From Rhyzopertha dominica (Eukaryota > Arthropoda > Insecta > Coleoptera > Bostrichidae), in contig QCXZ01000041.1 of NCBI GenBank assembly GCA_025024175.1, positions 42,093,786 to 42,157,785 on the forward strand: DNA of 64,000 nucleotides, written 5' to 3'. The number at the start of each line of letters is the position of its first letter. Position 1 is the stretch's first letter. This document shows, in pieces, positions 51,421 to 62,475 of this stretch. Made by a program: the position numbers and the translations under genes. Under the pieces are notes generated by a model. It was not told where the DNA came from. It saw nothing but the letters and a program-made list of their open reading frames with translations, and made no database searches.

Positions 51421-53041
51421 ATGAAAATCTTGGTGCTGTTTACCACCCTTTGGTTCCTAATGAGCCAATTCCAGGCCCTTCAGGTCAACAATCTCAGGAC
51501 TAACGGGTGCTTTCAAGAGCCAATTGATAAAGCTCACTTAATAATTCATTACCACAAGTTTCTTTTCTACATTAATACTACCCATATTGAAACTAGTTTC
51601 AACCAAGCAGTTCTTAATGCAAAAATCCTGCAACACATAGCAATTGCAGACAAATTAACCTACAAATTGTTCAATCAGCTGTATACTACATGCAAGGAAA
51701 TCGAAGTATTACTACGTAAATTTAAAATTCGAAGAAACAAAAGAGCTCTGGCGAATATTCTTGGAAAAGCAATTAGATTTGTTACAGGAAATTTAGATGA
51801 AGATGACTTACAAAATATTAACCAAAATTTGGACAAATTGTACTCTAATCAAAAAGCTGAAATAAAGAAAATCAATCAGTTAACATCATTTGCTAATCAT
51901 CTTACAAAAAGATATTTTGAAGATTTAAATGTAGTATCAAAAAATTTTGAAGGCACAAAACAATATATTACTCGAATATCAAACACCAGCGATGTTCGAA
52001 TTTTATTACAAACCGAAATTTACCAAGTAAGTCTATTATTAGAAAATCTAAAATTGATAGAGAGCTCGATTAGTCTTGCATAGACAGACACTCCAAATTT
52101 ATAATTAATCACTGATGCAGAACTTGTAGAAATTCAAATTCACCTCAAAACTGTTTACAACCTTCGCCAATTGTTCCCTTTGAACAAAACTCATCTCTAT
52201 GAAGTACTAGAAGCTTCCAAATTATCAGCTATAGGAACCGATCAGACTATTATATTTCTCCTCCAATTTCCGATTTTGAAACCAATAACCGCAAATTATT
52301 CCCGTGTATATCCAATTCCAAATTATCAGAATATTTCAATCATACCCCCCAAAGAAATACAGCCTAAGATTTAACGACGTACTTCAATGGACAGACGAAG
52401 AATGCAGAACAATCTTTGGTACAATTTTATGCACCAAAGAGCCAATACAAAATAGATGTAACCTAATAGATGTCACAAGTTGCCCAACTGTTAAGGTTAA
52501 CAACGACTACGAAATCTCCATAATACTTCGCAATCGACAAGTACTAACAATCGTAAGGCAAGAAGAAGAAGTTATAGAAGATTGCCAGGGACATCTTATT
52601 CGAAAATCGATCCAAGGGACCAACTTAATTAGTTCTCCCTGCAGAATCATCATAGGGACAAATGTGTATGACAACACCATACCAGTCTTCGAAATAAAGA
52701 CGGTAAAAGTTAGAAACCAAGAACTTACAACGGTCCAGGAAGCACCTCTCCAATTTGGGCATCTACAAGACCCACAACAACTACTATTTGAAGCAAGAAG
52801 ACTTCAAGACAACCCGGTGCATCTGAAGCCGCTGACCCACATTGTGCACTACACCGCTACAATACTTATAATAGTGATCGTAGTATTTTTTCTGATTTTA
52901 GCTTTAAAATTCAGAAACCGCCTTTACGATCTATTTTACAAGCCAAGGCACATCATCCACATCAAGCCTGTAGAACCCTCGACATCAGCAACCCCATCGA
53001 GCAACCCCAAAGAACATTCGAACGAGGGCGTTCGAAACTAA
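51421..53041 (+). pseudogene. env: Envelope fusion protein of an insect endogenous retrovirus, broken
   Basis: Env of errantiviruses is a class I-like membrane fusion protein related to baculovirus F protein. The first 220-codon frame (51421-52083) has a signal peptide (about residues 1-19), a furin-type RNKR site at residues 105-108 and, right after it, a hydrophobic fusion-peptide-like stretch, then coiled-coil-forming sequence. Frame breaks follow: a TAG at 52081, a TAA at 52105, and a frame change near the C-run at about 52344-52349. The last frame (52304-53041) carries a Cys-containing ectodomain part, a transmembrane helix near 52840-52905 and a short basic and Ser/Pro-rich tail. It cannot make full-length Env. 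Confidence 0.88.
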
Positions 53042-53051
53042 AGGAGGGAAG
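53040..53051 (+). other. Polypurine tract
   Basis: AAAGGAGGGAAG sits immediately before the 3' LTR and overlaps the last base pairs of the env stop codon, the usual plus-strand primer site of LTR elements. Confidence 0.85.
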
Positions 53052-53289
53052 AGTTATAAACGTAATACAGCAAGCTACGCATTTTGATAAAATGCAACGG
53101 GAGACTTCCACCTTCCCTGGATGAGGAAAACCAGGCAGTCGTTATTCAGTTCTCTATGGTATCGCACCTTGCAACTGATACGCTCATTTATTGTATTTTC
53201 GTATTTTTGTATAATTTTTAATTACCAAATATTGTAGTTAGATCAATAAACTTTTTAAAAACAGGATTCGCGTGTTTCGAATCTTAACT
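53052..53289 (+). repeat. 3' LTR (238 bp)
   Basis: It starts AGTTATAAACG and ends GAATCTTAACT, with a TTTGTATAATTTTT stretch and AATAAA. It retains the ~46 bases missing from the 5' LTR. Confidence 0.9.
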
Positions 53290-54027
53290 ATATCCACTTA
53301 TCCATTTGCCATTACACGTTAACACTGTTGCTGATTTCAATTGTTTTATTTTGAACATTTTTTGTGGTAAGACTTGTCATTGCGTGATTCGTTAAGGCCT
53401 GTTTGTTTATGTATTTTTCAGTTGTATTAGTGGGGAATTTTTTCGGCGTTATTTTTTACTACGTTCTTATTGGTTTATGTCTTGGAATGTCTTCGAACAG
53501 GGAAATGACAGATACTATTTTGGTAGTGGTAGGATGTTGTCAAAATTTTTTCTTTGATGCCAAGGTTTATGCAGTATATAACACAGATAGACATAGTTTC
53601 AAACCGAAGTTGCAGCACTGTATAATCTGTTAATACTTTGAAATTATACAGTTAAAAAGCTTCTACGTTTGTTTATAACTTTAATTTTATTTATTGACAT
53701 CGCTATAAACAACACTGTTCTCACCAACATGATTATATAACCAAATATATAACTAAAGTGAATCAATGTAAGCGCCTACACCATACTGCGTGCACTATTC
53801 TACAATTATGTCCAATGTCATAAGAACGTTTCTCAATATCACGGTAAGAGTTCTTTTATGTTGGATATTGTCCAGTAAAGTAAGACAATTTGCTGGTCAG
53901 AGTCACATTAGCAAGTGAATTATAATTCTTAGCAGACTAGTTACCATCCATATCATGTGCAGCTTCTATACAGGAGTTGTTTGATGTTGACTTAAAAACT
54001 GCAAAAAGAAATGTTACACTCTTAACC

Positions 54028-54070
54028 TAGCTGTTGCCCGCGGCTTTGTTTGTGTAGAAGGACATCGTAT
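54028..54070 (+). repeat. Dispersed repeat fragment (copy B)
   Basis: CTGTTGCCCGCGGCTTTGTT plus ATCGTATAT match copy A at 32519-32560. The less AT-rich sequence that follows to ~54500 may be part of the same element, but I could not assign it. Confidence 0.55.
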
Positions 54071-54967
54071 ATTTTCTTTTTAAATTACGTTAATTTAGGA
54101 CCTCTTTGTATACCACATTTGTGGTTCGGCTTTCGTTCCTAGAAGCACTAGACTGCTGACAGAACCCACTCTCGAGCAGCCTACATAGAATTGTCAATGA
54201 TCCTCACGTAGAAAACCTTAAGCTGAAGCTGTATTCTGTTGAACTCAAAGGGGTATTCTGATAGTAGCAAAGGTGTTCGAGCTAAGAACACCGTATCTCC
54301 ATGACGCTATGATAGAGCGCCGCTAATTTTGGTCTAACACAGTGGCATCATTTTAAAGGTTTTAAAGCCCTTAGTAACACTATTGGTGCACCAGCCCTAA
54401 GTGTGAAATAATGAGGTGAAATGCCAGCTATCAAATTTGACTGTATCGACTGATTATTACTACATTTCTTTTGCTTCATACTATCGATTTTAGTTGCTTT
54501 CTCATTTTTTGGAGTTAGAATGGTTCATTCGCATGACAGGTTTACGGGGTTTGCTTTGGTATAGGCGATATCTGGGTAAATTTCTATGGTTAGTTTTGTG
54601 AGAGACTACTACCATGGCTCGACTTAATGGTGTAACAACCTTACTGTCAACTTCGATCCATTAAAAGGTCTCTTCGCGTCTAGACTAGACTCTAGATGGG
54701 GTGATGGTGCTCTACAGGATAATTCTCCTCGGTGTGCATTATATTAGTTTTTTTCTATCGGAGATTTTTACGCCTGTCTTGATTTTCTACGACGGGGCTT
54801 GCTTCCACGTCTTCCTGGTTTATGTATGTTACTATCGCGATGCCATGGTGTTCGTTTTACTCCTGTAGACAATGTTTATTTGTTCCTCAGTATCTTCCGA
54901 CGCTTCAATGCTTTCGTTCGTTGAAATGTTATTGTGTCGACGTATTCCACGTGGACTTATTATTATT

Positions 54968-55185
54968 ACTTACATTGAAAACAATAACGTTCCTAAAACA
55001 CAACCAAGTGAGTATGTTACGTTTATTAAAATTAAATTAAAAAGGAACTCTAGTCTGCGAACAAAATGAACTAAACATTTAGTAAAACAAATAAAACTTT
55101 GTTTGTAATTTTAACTTACATTGAAAACAATAGCCTACCTCTAAAACACAACCAAGTGAAATAGTGTTTATTAAAATACATAAAA
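54968..55185 (+). repeat. Direct duplication of ~75 bp, ~145 bp apart
   Basis: ACTTACATTGAAAACAATA, then CTAAAACACAACCAAGTGA and GTTTATTAAAAT occur in the same order at about 54968-55035 and 55113-55180. This is a local direct repeat without coding content. Confidence 0.7.
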
Positions 55186-55814
55186 CCAAAAAAACTGCCT
55201 GTTTCACAAAGTTCTCATCAACGATTCATCAGCTGACGGACCGTTAACTCATTCATAAATAATAAACAAGTAGTTAAACTACTTTTACAAACTACTAGTA
55301 ATTAAATCACAAAGGAGAATTGCAACTACTAAATACAATTTCCTTTTATGGAAGTAATTTAACTACAACTACTTTCTCGTGAATTGTAATTCAATTAATA
55401 GTTTAATTACTTTAGTAGTTAACTACTGCCCAGCTCTGATTGGTATTAATGTATTTTTGGTATCTCAAGTGCATAGAATTTTACTTGTGCTACTAGTGCT
55501 CCACTTGATGAATGGTTTACTGTAGCGCTTGAATAGGTGAAAAAATTCTGCCAGGTAAGAAACCCTGAAAAGATGTAAAGGATGGCGTTTCGTTTGTAAA
55601 AGTGTAAGTTGCAGTTGACCTTTTTGGATATAACTTTAAATTATGTTAAAATGTGTGTATTCACTCCAAAATTTCTCTGCTTATGTATTTTAGAGTCTGT
55701 TTTATGTTAACTTTTAGTGCCTTTTATAGTTTGGGTAAATGTGATCTACCTGATATGGCTAGCCTCGCTGTGCTTTATGGCCCAAGTTTGTCTTCAAGGT
55801 TTGACTATTCTTTT

Positions 55815-56760
55815 CTATTCTAGCTTCTGCGGTGCGACCCCGCACATAGACTTTTCGATCCATTGTGCTCGCACCGTAGCTTAGAAGAGTCCTGCCTTCT
55901 CAAAGTGCAGAATCTTTTTCCAAGGTAACCTATAAAAGTCTTCAGTCTCAATAAGACGAGAGCCAAATACTCCAAAACTTTTGAGTCCCAGCGGTCCACA
56001 GTTGGTAAGGAAGTGAATTGGAGTTTCCTCCTCTTCTGAGCAGACCCTACAGTCACTACTCTTCGCTACCCTCATATTATATAGGTGTTTATTAATCCGG
56101 CAGTGTCCCGTAAGGACACCGACCACTAATCGCATTTGGGAGCGATTCAGGCTTAAGAGCCATTTGCGTTCCTGAGCAGGCGCAGGTCCAGTTATGAAGG
56201 TCCTAGATGGCTTAAGTCCCGGCGCGTCTTCCCAATAAAAACAAAACTGACGACCAAGCCACTTTGTGATCTCAGCCCTCAGTCTTCTTTCTGGGATAGC
56301 AATGGAAAGTTGCGGTCCGAGATAAGGTTGTGATGCCGCCCTTTTCGCTAACCTGTCGGCTCTTTCATTGTCTTCAATGCCTGCGTGAGCAGGCGCCCAA
56401 ATCAAATTAACCGATTATGTTGGGTCAACCTTATTAATGTGTTGCGACAGTCCAGTAGTAGACCGGAGCGCATCTTAACACAGCTAAGCGCCCGAAGTGC
56501 CGCCTGGCTATCGCGGCAAATATAGATATGCAATCCAGACTACCCTCTACTGAGGTTCTCATGAGCATATGCTGGAATTGTATGCTGATTTTGATCGCAG
56601 ATGAAAAACTAGTCAACGATTTTGCTATGCTTTTCTGCTCTTGGCTGCGCTTGGTGGGGTCGTCTTGTACTGTTTCATATGGTCAGATATACTCGTCTAA
56701 TAACACAATCTCAACACCAGCCACCGGTTCACTGACACAAGGACGTGCAATATTTACTAG
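55815..56760 (-). pseudogene. LINE ORF2 C-terminus: RNase H and zinc-knuckle tail
   Basis: On minus, the open 174-codon frame 56405-55881 starts with WAPAHAGIEDNERADRLAKR, the C-terminal RNase H motif (His and Asp catalytic positions), and continues into the reverse-transcriptase-associated zinc-finger region (CRVCSEEEETPIHFLTNCGP). Upstream, 56530-56434 reads YICRDSQAALRAL in pieces, an earlier RNase H motif. RNase H on ORF2 points to the I/R1/LOA branch rather than Jockey/CR1. Stops and a frame change before 56405 and the loss of the RT make it a dead 3' fragment. The C-terminal stop at 55881 appears natural. Confidence 0.88.
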
Positions 56761-57783
56761 GTATGTAGTTTGGTGGCACGGAATCTTTCTTAATAAGAAA
56801 AAAAAATGATGTCACCCGAGATGAGCCGCTTCGATATGCGTTCTTATTTTTGTTTAGTAACGTGTTTACTTTGTGTAATTGTGGACATTAATGTATGCGT
56901 ACTGTCGCAAAGGAAATGAAATTCTGCATCTGAAAGTGTCAAAATATCAGTATCGCATGGCACTTTCGTATCATCAAAATAGTATTTATGGAACACTTTT
57001 GTTATTAGCGAAAGTCATCCATTTGCCAAATCAATTTAAAATTATTCACTACTAAACTCTGATATTTGCCTCGTAGTTAGACACCCCGTATAAGAACCTA
57101 CATCCTAAAAACTTCATATAAATCTTTTGCCATACTTGCCTTCGTCTCAAAATGCTAAAGGATGATTGAGAGCTTTATTTTCCAAAATACGAACTTTTTC
57201 ACTGTGCTTATTTGTAGATTATAGATTATATCAATGTTTAGGATAGGGACATCGAAAACCATGAGTTACAAACACGGTTAAATGAGAAAAAAATATGTGC
57301 ATTCAGAGGTCTACATCATGCTGTTGAGAACCGCACAAAATTCTACTTCCGGTGATACTCGAAAAAAAATCGAAATTGTGCTATTTTTTTTTCGAGTTAT
57401 TTATAGAGTTCTAACAAATAAAAAGCACTTTCTGTTTCCACTTTTTCTGCTGTATAAGATAGCATTACTAGATTTTCTATACGTTTCATTTCTAAGAAAC
57501 CATCATCAACTTTATTTTCTCTTCGACCCCAAAGGACATTTGCAAATGCTATCTCATGGAGCAGAAAAGAATTAAGTCGAATGCTTATGTTTTTTCTCAT
57601 TTATTAACCGTCGTTGTAACTTTTACGTTTCCGATATCTCCATGTTGTTCATTCTTATTCAAAACCAGCTGTATAAGTAGTTATAATCTAGATTAATACC
57701 CAATCGTAACCAATGACTATAACGAAATAAATGCACCCCTGGTGTCCTAAGTCATCCAGCTGAAAATATTCCATTTGTCTTAG
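56761..57783. other. TRIM9 intron, no genes
   Basis: Intronic AT-rich sequence; nothing recognised. Confidence 0.5.
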
Positions 57784-57937
57784 GTCGGATCAATGCTGAT
57801 AAGTCGAGTCGCCAACACGGACCATTCATGGCACAAGGACTGGACGGCGCCTAGGGTGTCACCCCATTTCGATCTCACACTGGACGACAAATCGGTCCTG
57901 AGGGCGATAGACCAACTCAATTTCATCCAAATGAAAC
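57784..57937 (+). CDS. Trim9: TRIM9-like E3 ubiquitin ligase, COS-box exon C
   Basis: This 154-nt exon enters in phase 0 and leaves in phase 1. It encodes 51 residues beginning VGSMLISRVANTDHSW, with PRVSPHFDLTLDD and ending LNFIQMK, the C-terminal subgroup-one signature (COS) region that binds microtubules in C-I TRIM proteins and precedes the FN3 domain. Boundaries are TTGTCTTAG and GTAAGT. It follows exon B directly in the protein. The FN3 and SPRY exons were not seen before the window end, so at least one intron is longer than 6 kb unless the microexon at 61228 is used. Confidence 0.94.
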
Positions 57938-60900
57938 GTAAGTAGCCTAAAAGGTTCAAAGTCTTATATTAAGGATGTACGTCACGAGATTTGATCGAAA
58001 CCATTTGATGTAATTTGTAAACGTGATATAGGAATGAAAGTTCATTTGCACTTCAAATAGCTTGGTCATTATGCATGGTGCTGAAGCAAAGCGTCCGTCT
58101 CTTGTAGTGTCCATACTACCAGCTGTAAAGCTACTCTTAAAAATGTGAGATGTAAAGCTCTTGATTAGGATACGAGTATGTTATGAGGTTGCCTATCAAT
58201 GATTATACTGAAAAATTTTGGAAAAAACCTACAATTGACTATCCAAAATAAACGATTAAATCTTCAGAAAAAGAGGTACATTGTTCCGCAGAAATCTACG
58301 TAGATTTAAAAATAAAAACTAAGCGACTTGTCGTTTTAACAGTTGATTCATAAGAGAAAAACAACTTTTTGTTCATTTAATGATAGGTACTTCTGTGGCT
58401 TTTATAAGAAATCGACCTAAAAGTTCTAAATATTTCTCGCCTGTTTGTAATATCCCTACTAATGAAGAAATTAGACAAATCGCTCTATGNGTTTTTAAAG
58501 GATCCTGGAAAAACTTAGCTTGGGAAGATGCCAATTCCAGCAAACTTTTATTATATCAGTGATAATTTGTATTCTGATTCCAGTTGGACGTAAAATTTTC
58601 TCAAGTAATTTTATCGCATCTTTCAACTTTTTTTTCAGTAGCATACTTGTCATCAGTATTTTTAAGGGTTGATATGCTCAGGTTTAAAGTTAAACGTATA
58701 GATTCTTTTGTTTACTAAAAGCTTCATCTCACTACGTTCTTTTTATTCCTTTTTGTAAAAATTATTGCCCTAATAATAATAAAATTACATCTATGGCATT
58801 TCTTCTGCGTCAAAACAATCTGTGGACAACTGTTTCGATTTATTAAGCCGCCTCAGCACAGCTATGATCCCAACGCAGACAACACCAAATTGTTCTAGAT
58901 GGTATGGTGTTGTCCACATCCTAATTCTCGCAATTACCTTGATGGACCAAAATTTTGAAATGTAAAATTGATCTGCTGTTGCTTTCTGGTCAAATAGCAT
59001 TCAGTCTCGCCCAGCCAGCTTCAGTATCGAAAGTTTCTTCGATACTTCTTGAACTGCCCTTTGTTCGATAAGTATATCGTATATATTTTTCTTAAGAATT
59101 TTCTTCGCAATGCAGGCATAATTTCTCCAAATCCATCAAATACATTAAAATGCTTACAGTCGCATCAAATTTTGTCCTGTAAGAATTGCTGACCTCAATC
59201 ATCAAATATTCTCATTAGAGGAATTTTTGGCTTGCCTTTCGCCTAAAAATAAATGGAAGAGTGTGTGTCCCCACACTTCGTTTGTGCATTTTTATTTTTA
59301 CAGTTGCTCTCTCAGTTTCATGTATTGTTTTTTCATATCAATACAGTATTGCATTGGTACGGACCAAAACTAAAACAAGATAATGCAATGTTGAAATTAG
59401 CGAAGAATGTCTTTCTGAATATTTTTCAAATTTTGGCAATGTTCAATTTAGATTGCAGGTGAAGGCGACATTAATGTTTTCTTGAGTAATGAGACTCAGC
59501 AGTTTTGATCCCTTTTTAATCAGGAAATTGTCTTTGTGAANAGTTTTTATTCTCGTGTTTCTTTGAGACATTCAGAGAAACCATCCTTGTTTCTCTATAG
59601 TACTGATATGAACATGTATTGTTATTTTATCGCACTTAGTCTCTGGTAAGCTTAGGTGGTTTCCAGCTTAGATGACTATTGAAATAATTGTGAAATAGTG
59701 CGATTTGGAACTACAGTTATTTCTTTTGGTTTCCTCTTTTATCAGTTGTATTTCGTTATTTCTACTTATCTCTAATAAATAGAGTGTTGCTTTGTCAAAC
59801 AATTTCTTTTTTGGCAGAAGCCTTTTCTTGTTTGACAAATCAATTTCACATTGATATTAAATCACAATTATTCCAGAGAAGTAAGACGAAATCTGCAATT
59901 TGATTAATGAGCTTTGCTTGATGACACTAGAACAAATAAAAACAAAATTGTTGGAGCAAAATCAACATTTAGAGGTAATCTTATCGACAATGCATTTTAT
60001 TTATGCCAGAAAAGCGTAACACATCAGATGCTATCTAAAGTACGTTTGACCGTGCTGTAATAATGGATTATATTTATTCATCGTTCAAGATAGGTCATAC
60101 AATATACACCATTTTGGAACATTCTTAACTTTAAGTGAGTACTTCGGCGAAGATCACATATAAGGTGCATATTTTGCAATAGACAATGTCAGATTTCATG
60201 GACTGGACGAAATTCTGCAACTGATAAGAGGTCATTGACATATTCCAGTTTTTTGCCCCCTTCCGTGCAACCCTTTTTAAAATCCCATTGAAAAGGTCTT
60301 TAGCCAATGTAAAAATGCAGAACAACTGTACGCAAAAATTCATGATGCTTCTGAAGCTATAACGCAAGAAATATACATAAGTATTCTGGTACATAGTACT
60401 AGTATAGTTAGTATTGTTGTTATCTGAGTATTGTTGTTATCTGAGTATTGTTATTATCTTGTTTTTCTTATAAATTGTGTCTTCACCTGTTTGCGTTCTT
60501 GTTTCTTTAAATTTTAAAAAAGGGAGAAAATGATTTGCATTAACATGAGAGAGTTTTGAGAAATAGTAAGATACAATTGACAAAAGAGAAAAACTAAAAG
60601 GAAAAACTGTAATTAACAACATATCCATTAAAAATGTGGCCTTCCAAAGTAACAGGAGTTCCCAATTTTTTTTCGCTCAAACGAAGAATTAAAAAAATCC
60701 AGAATATAATGGCGGCTGCTAAAGTCTGACGCTTCTATTTAGACACCATGCATTTTATAAATTGCCTTGAAGTTTTTTAGGTCGATCAATTCTTTGATGT
60801 AATTGATATGGAGTCGACGTATTAAGCAGGTCATTCAATAGCACTACCTTAATTGAGCTACTCGCGGCTTTCTTGTCCTGATAAAGCTTTCTTTCCGTCC

Positions 60901-61227
60901 GCCAATTAACTTGGAAAGTCCAAATTGCACGGGATTAATTTTAATTTGAATATTAATAAGCTTAGCAGCTGTAAAGATTATGGCCCTGGTCTCGAAAGAT
61001 ATTTTTGCGAATTGCGCCCCTCCCTTTTGCCCTTTCAGCATCGTGTTAATTGCTTATTATGCTTTATGTCCCGTAATTTAACATCTTTGTGACGAATAAA
61101 TTTGAATTAATTATTTAGCGGGGTGGACTCTTTCTCCCGCCGCCAGGCGTGCCGCTTTAATTTGCACTTTTCTTATCCCCCGTCGTTAATTTTCGAAGTG
61201 AGTAAACACATATTTTTGCTAACACAG
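57938..61227. other. TRIM9 intron with tandem repeat and a candidate conserved block
   Basis: No other gene is recognised. An open frame at 58380-58562 contains an N and has no known match. A 17-bp tandem repeat lies at 60411-60461. Bases 60860-61220 are balanced in composition with many TTAATT/AATTAA cores, the look of a conserved enhancer next to a splice site. Confidence 0.35.
60411..60461 (+). repeat. Three 17-bp tandem units
   Basis: GTATTGTTGTTATCTGA is repeated three times, the last with two changes. Simple local expansion. Confidence 0.85.
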
Positions 61228-61260
61228 CTTACAAAGATGGAGAGGAGCGAGTTCCAGCAG
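61228..61260 (+). CDS. Candidate 33-nt TRIM9 microexon
   Basis: TTTTTGCTAACACAG precedes and GTAAAG follows a 33-nt GC-rich segment. Entering in phase 1 from exon C it stays open and leaves in phase 1, adding eleven residues (PYKDGEERVPA plus a spanning Gly or other residue). Vertebrate TRIM9 carries a VPA-like linker at the COS-FN3 junction, so the location is sensible, and a 33-nt symmetric exon suits alternative splicing. The evidence is splice-site and phase only; conservation and RNA support are unknown. Confidence 0.4.
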
Positions 61261-61638
61261 GTAAAGCAATACGAAAGTAACGAGCATGATTTACTATAAT
61301 CAGCATGAGATGTAACGGTAACTTTAAGGCTTGTTCGTTATTGCAGGCATGGTTTGGTTCCAGTTCTCAAATGTAATTGACGTTTCTCGTGTATTTTCCA
61401 GTTTATGTCTTATTCAGGAATGAAAGATCGTTTGTTAGCTGTTACTTGTTGAATTATTTATTTCCTTTTTAGGAAGGTAAAGTAATGCGAAATAGACCGC
61501 TAATTGTATTATGGCTGAAAGATGTTCTCAGATTTATTTATAGAAAACTGTATATTTTTTATATTAATTAGGATGTTTCGACCTAATTGATAACTCAATA
61601 TTTCCGAGCTTTCGACTGATTTATTCTCTAGTCATCTT

Positions 61639-62475
61639 CAGGGAACTACAAGTGTTATAAACTCTTAACATGTATGTAAATGTAATACTATTAACAATAC
61701 TTACATAGTTTTAAATGTTACATAAGAACTTCAAATTTTTTAATTTGACTAAAAACTGAAAGTTGACGAACTAAATTTTTTTTCTAAACAAACTGATAAT
61801 TTTATATACGATTGATAATAAATGATAATAAATACCAATAAATCATACTTAAATTTTTAATGTCCGTTGTTTGTTAATATTAATTTGTTGTTTATAAATA
61901 TGTACCATTTCTAAAAAAGATCTTTTATTTATGCGGTGGAGTATTGTCTATTACATGGCTAGAAATGCGCATTTCTGCTTATTACCCTTGATGTCACTTT
62001 TATGTAATGAAATACAATTAGGACAAACTTCACAGTATTTAAGAAACCGTATTTCATTACATAAAAGTGACATCAAGGGTAATAAGCAGAAAAGCGCGGT
62101 TACTAGTCATGTAATAGATACTACTACACCGCATAAAATAGATTTAGATAATATTAATATTTTTGATAAAGAAAAAAATGTATGTAAAAGATCTTTTTTG
62201 GAAATGGTATATATTTACAAAGAACAAAATAATATTAACAAAAAAAACAGCCATTCAAAATTTAAGTATAATTTATTCATATTTATTATCAATCGTATAT
62301 AAAATTATCACAGTTTGTTTTAAAAAAAAATAAGTTGCCAACTTTCGGTTTGGTGTCAAATTCAAAAATTTAATGTTCTAGTTGTTATGTAATATTTTAA
62401 ACTATGTAAGTATTGTTAATAGTTTTACATTTACATACCTACATGTTAAGAGTTCATAACATTTGTAGTTCCCTG
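61639..62475. mobile_element. Penelope-like element as an inverted quasi-palindrome
   Basis: Bases 61639-62015 and 62049-62475 are inverted copies of each other, separated by 33 bases. The arms agree over nearly their whole length (small indels; the left arm lacks ~50 bases inside the coding part). Both arms carry the 3' end and 3' UTR of a Penelope-like element; only the right arm joins the spacer in coding phase. Penelope-like elements are known for inverted and partial tandem copies produced during target-primed reverse transcription, so this is likely a twin or template-switched insertion. Confidence 0.85.
62016..62302 (+). pseudogene. GIY-YIG endonuclease tail of the Penelope-like element
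   Basis: The frame that runs through the spacer and right arm reads LGQTSQYLRNRISLHKSDIK, then TSHVIDTTTPHKID and KRSFLEMVYIYK, matching the GIY-YIG nuclease of Penelope-like elements (GQT, Arg and His of the RISLHK motif, and the C-terminal Glu before MVYIY). The N-terminal GIY-YIG strands and the whole RT are missing. The apparent extra N-terminal residues of the open frame from 61931 come from the inverted left arm and are artefactual. Confidence 0.82.

Larger units (their letters stand above)
51074..53289 (+). mobile_element. Env-only errantivirus-like LTR element with ATAT duplication
   Basis: Two LTRs (51074-51272 and 53052-53289), both starting AGTTATAA and ending TTAACT as in gypsy-type errantiviruses, enclose a primer-binding site, a ~150-base leader, a damaged env and a polypurine tract. 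ATAT flanks the element on both sides (51070-51073, 53290-53293), the 4-bp duplication made by integrase. Gag, protease, RT and integrase are entirely absent. The arrangement equals a reverse-transcribed spliced env RNA, or an internal deletion. It lies in the TRIM9 intron in the same orientation as the gene. Confidence 0.9.
53290..55814. other. TRIM9 intron with repeat fragments
   Basis: No gene. It holds a dispersed repeat core at 54028-54070 shared with 32519-32560, and two direct copies of a ~75-bp segment at 54968-55185. Confidence 0.4.

Noticed and set aside
61931..62015. N-terminal ~28 codons of the 123-codon frame
   Set aside because: They are the inverted left arm of the Penelope palindrome read through by chance, not native protein.
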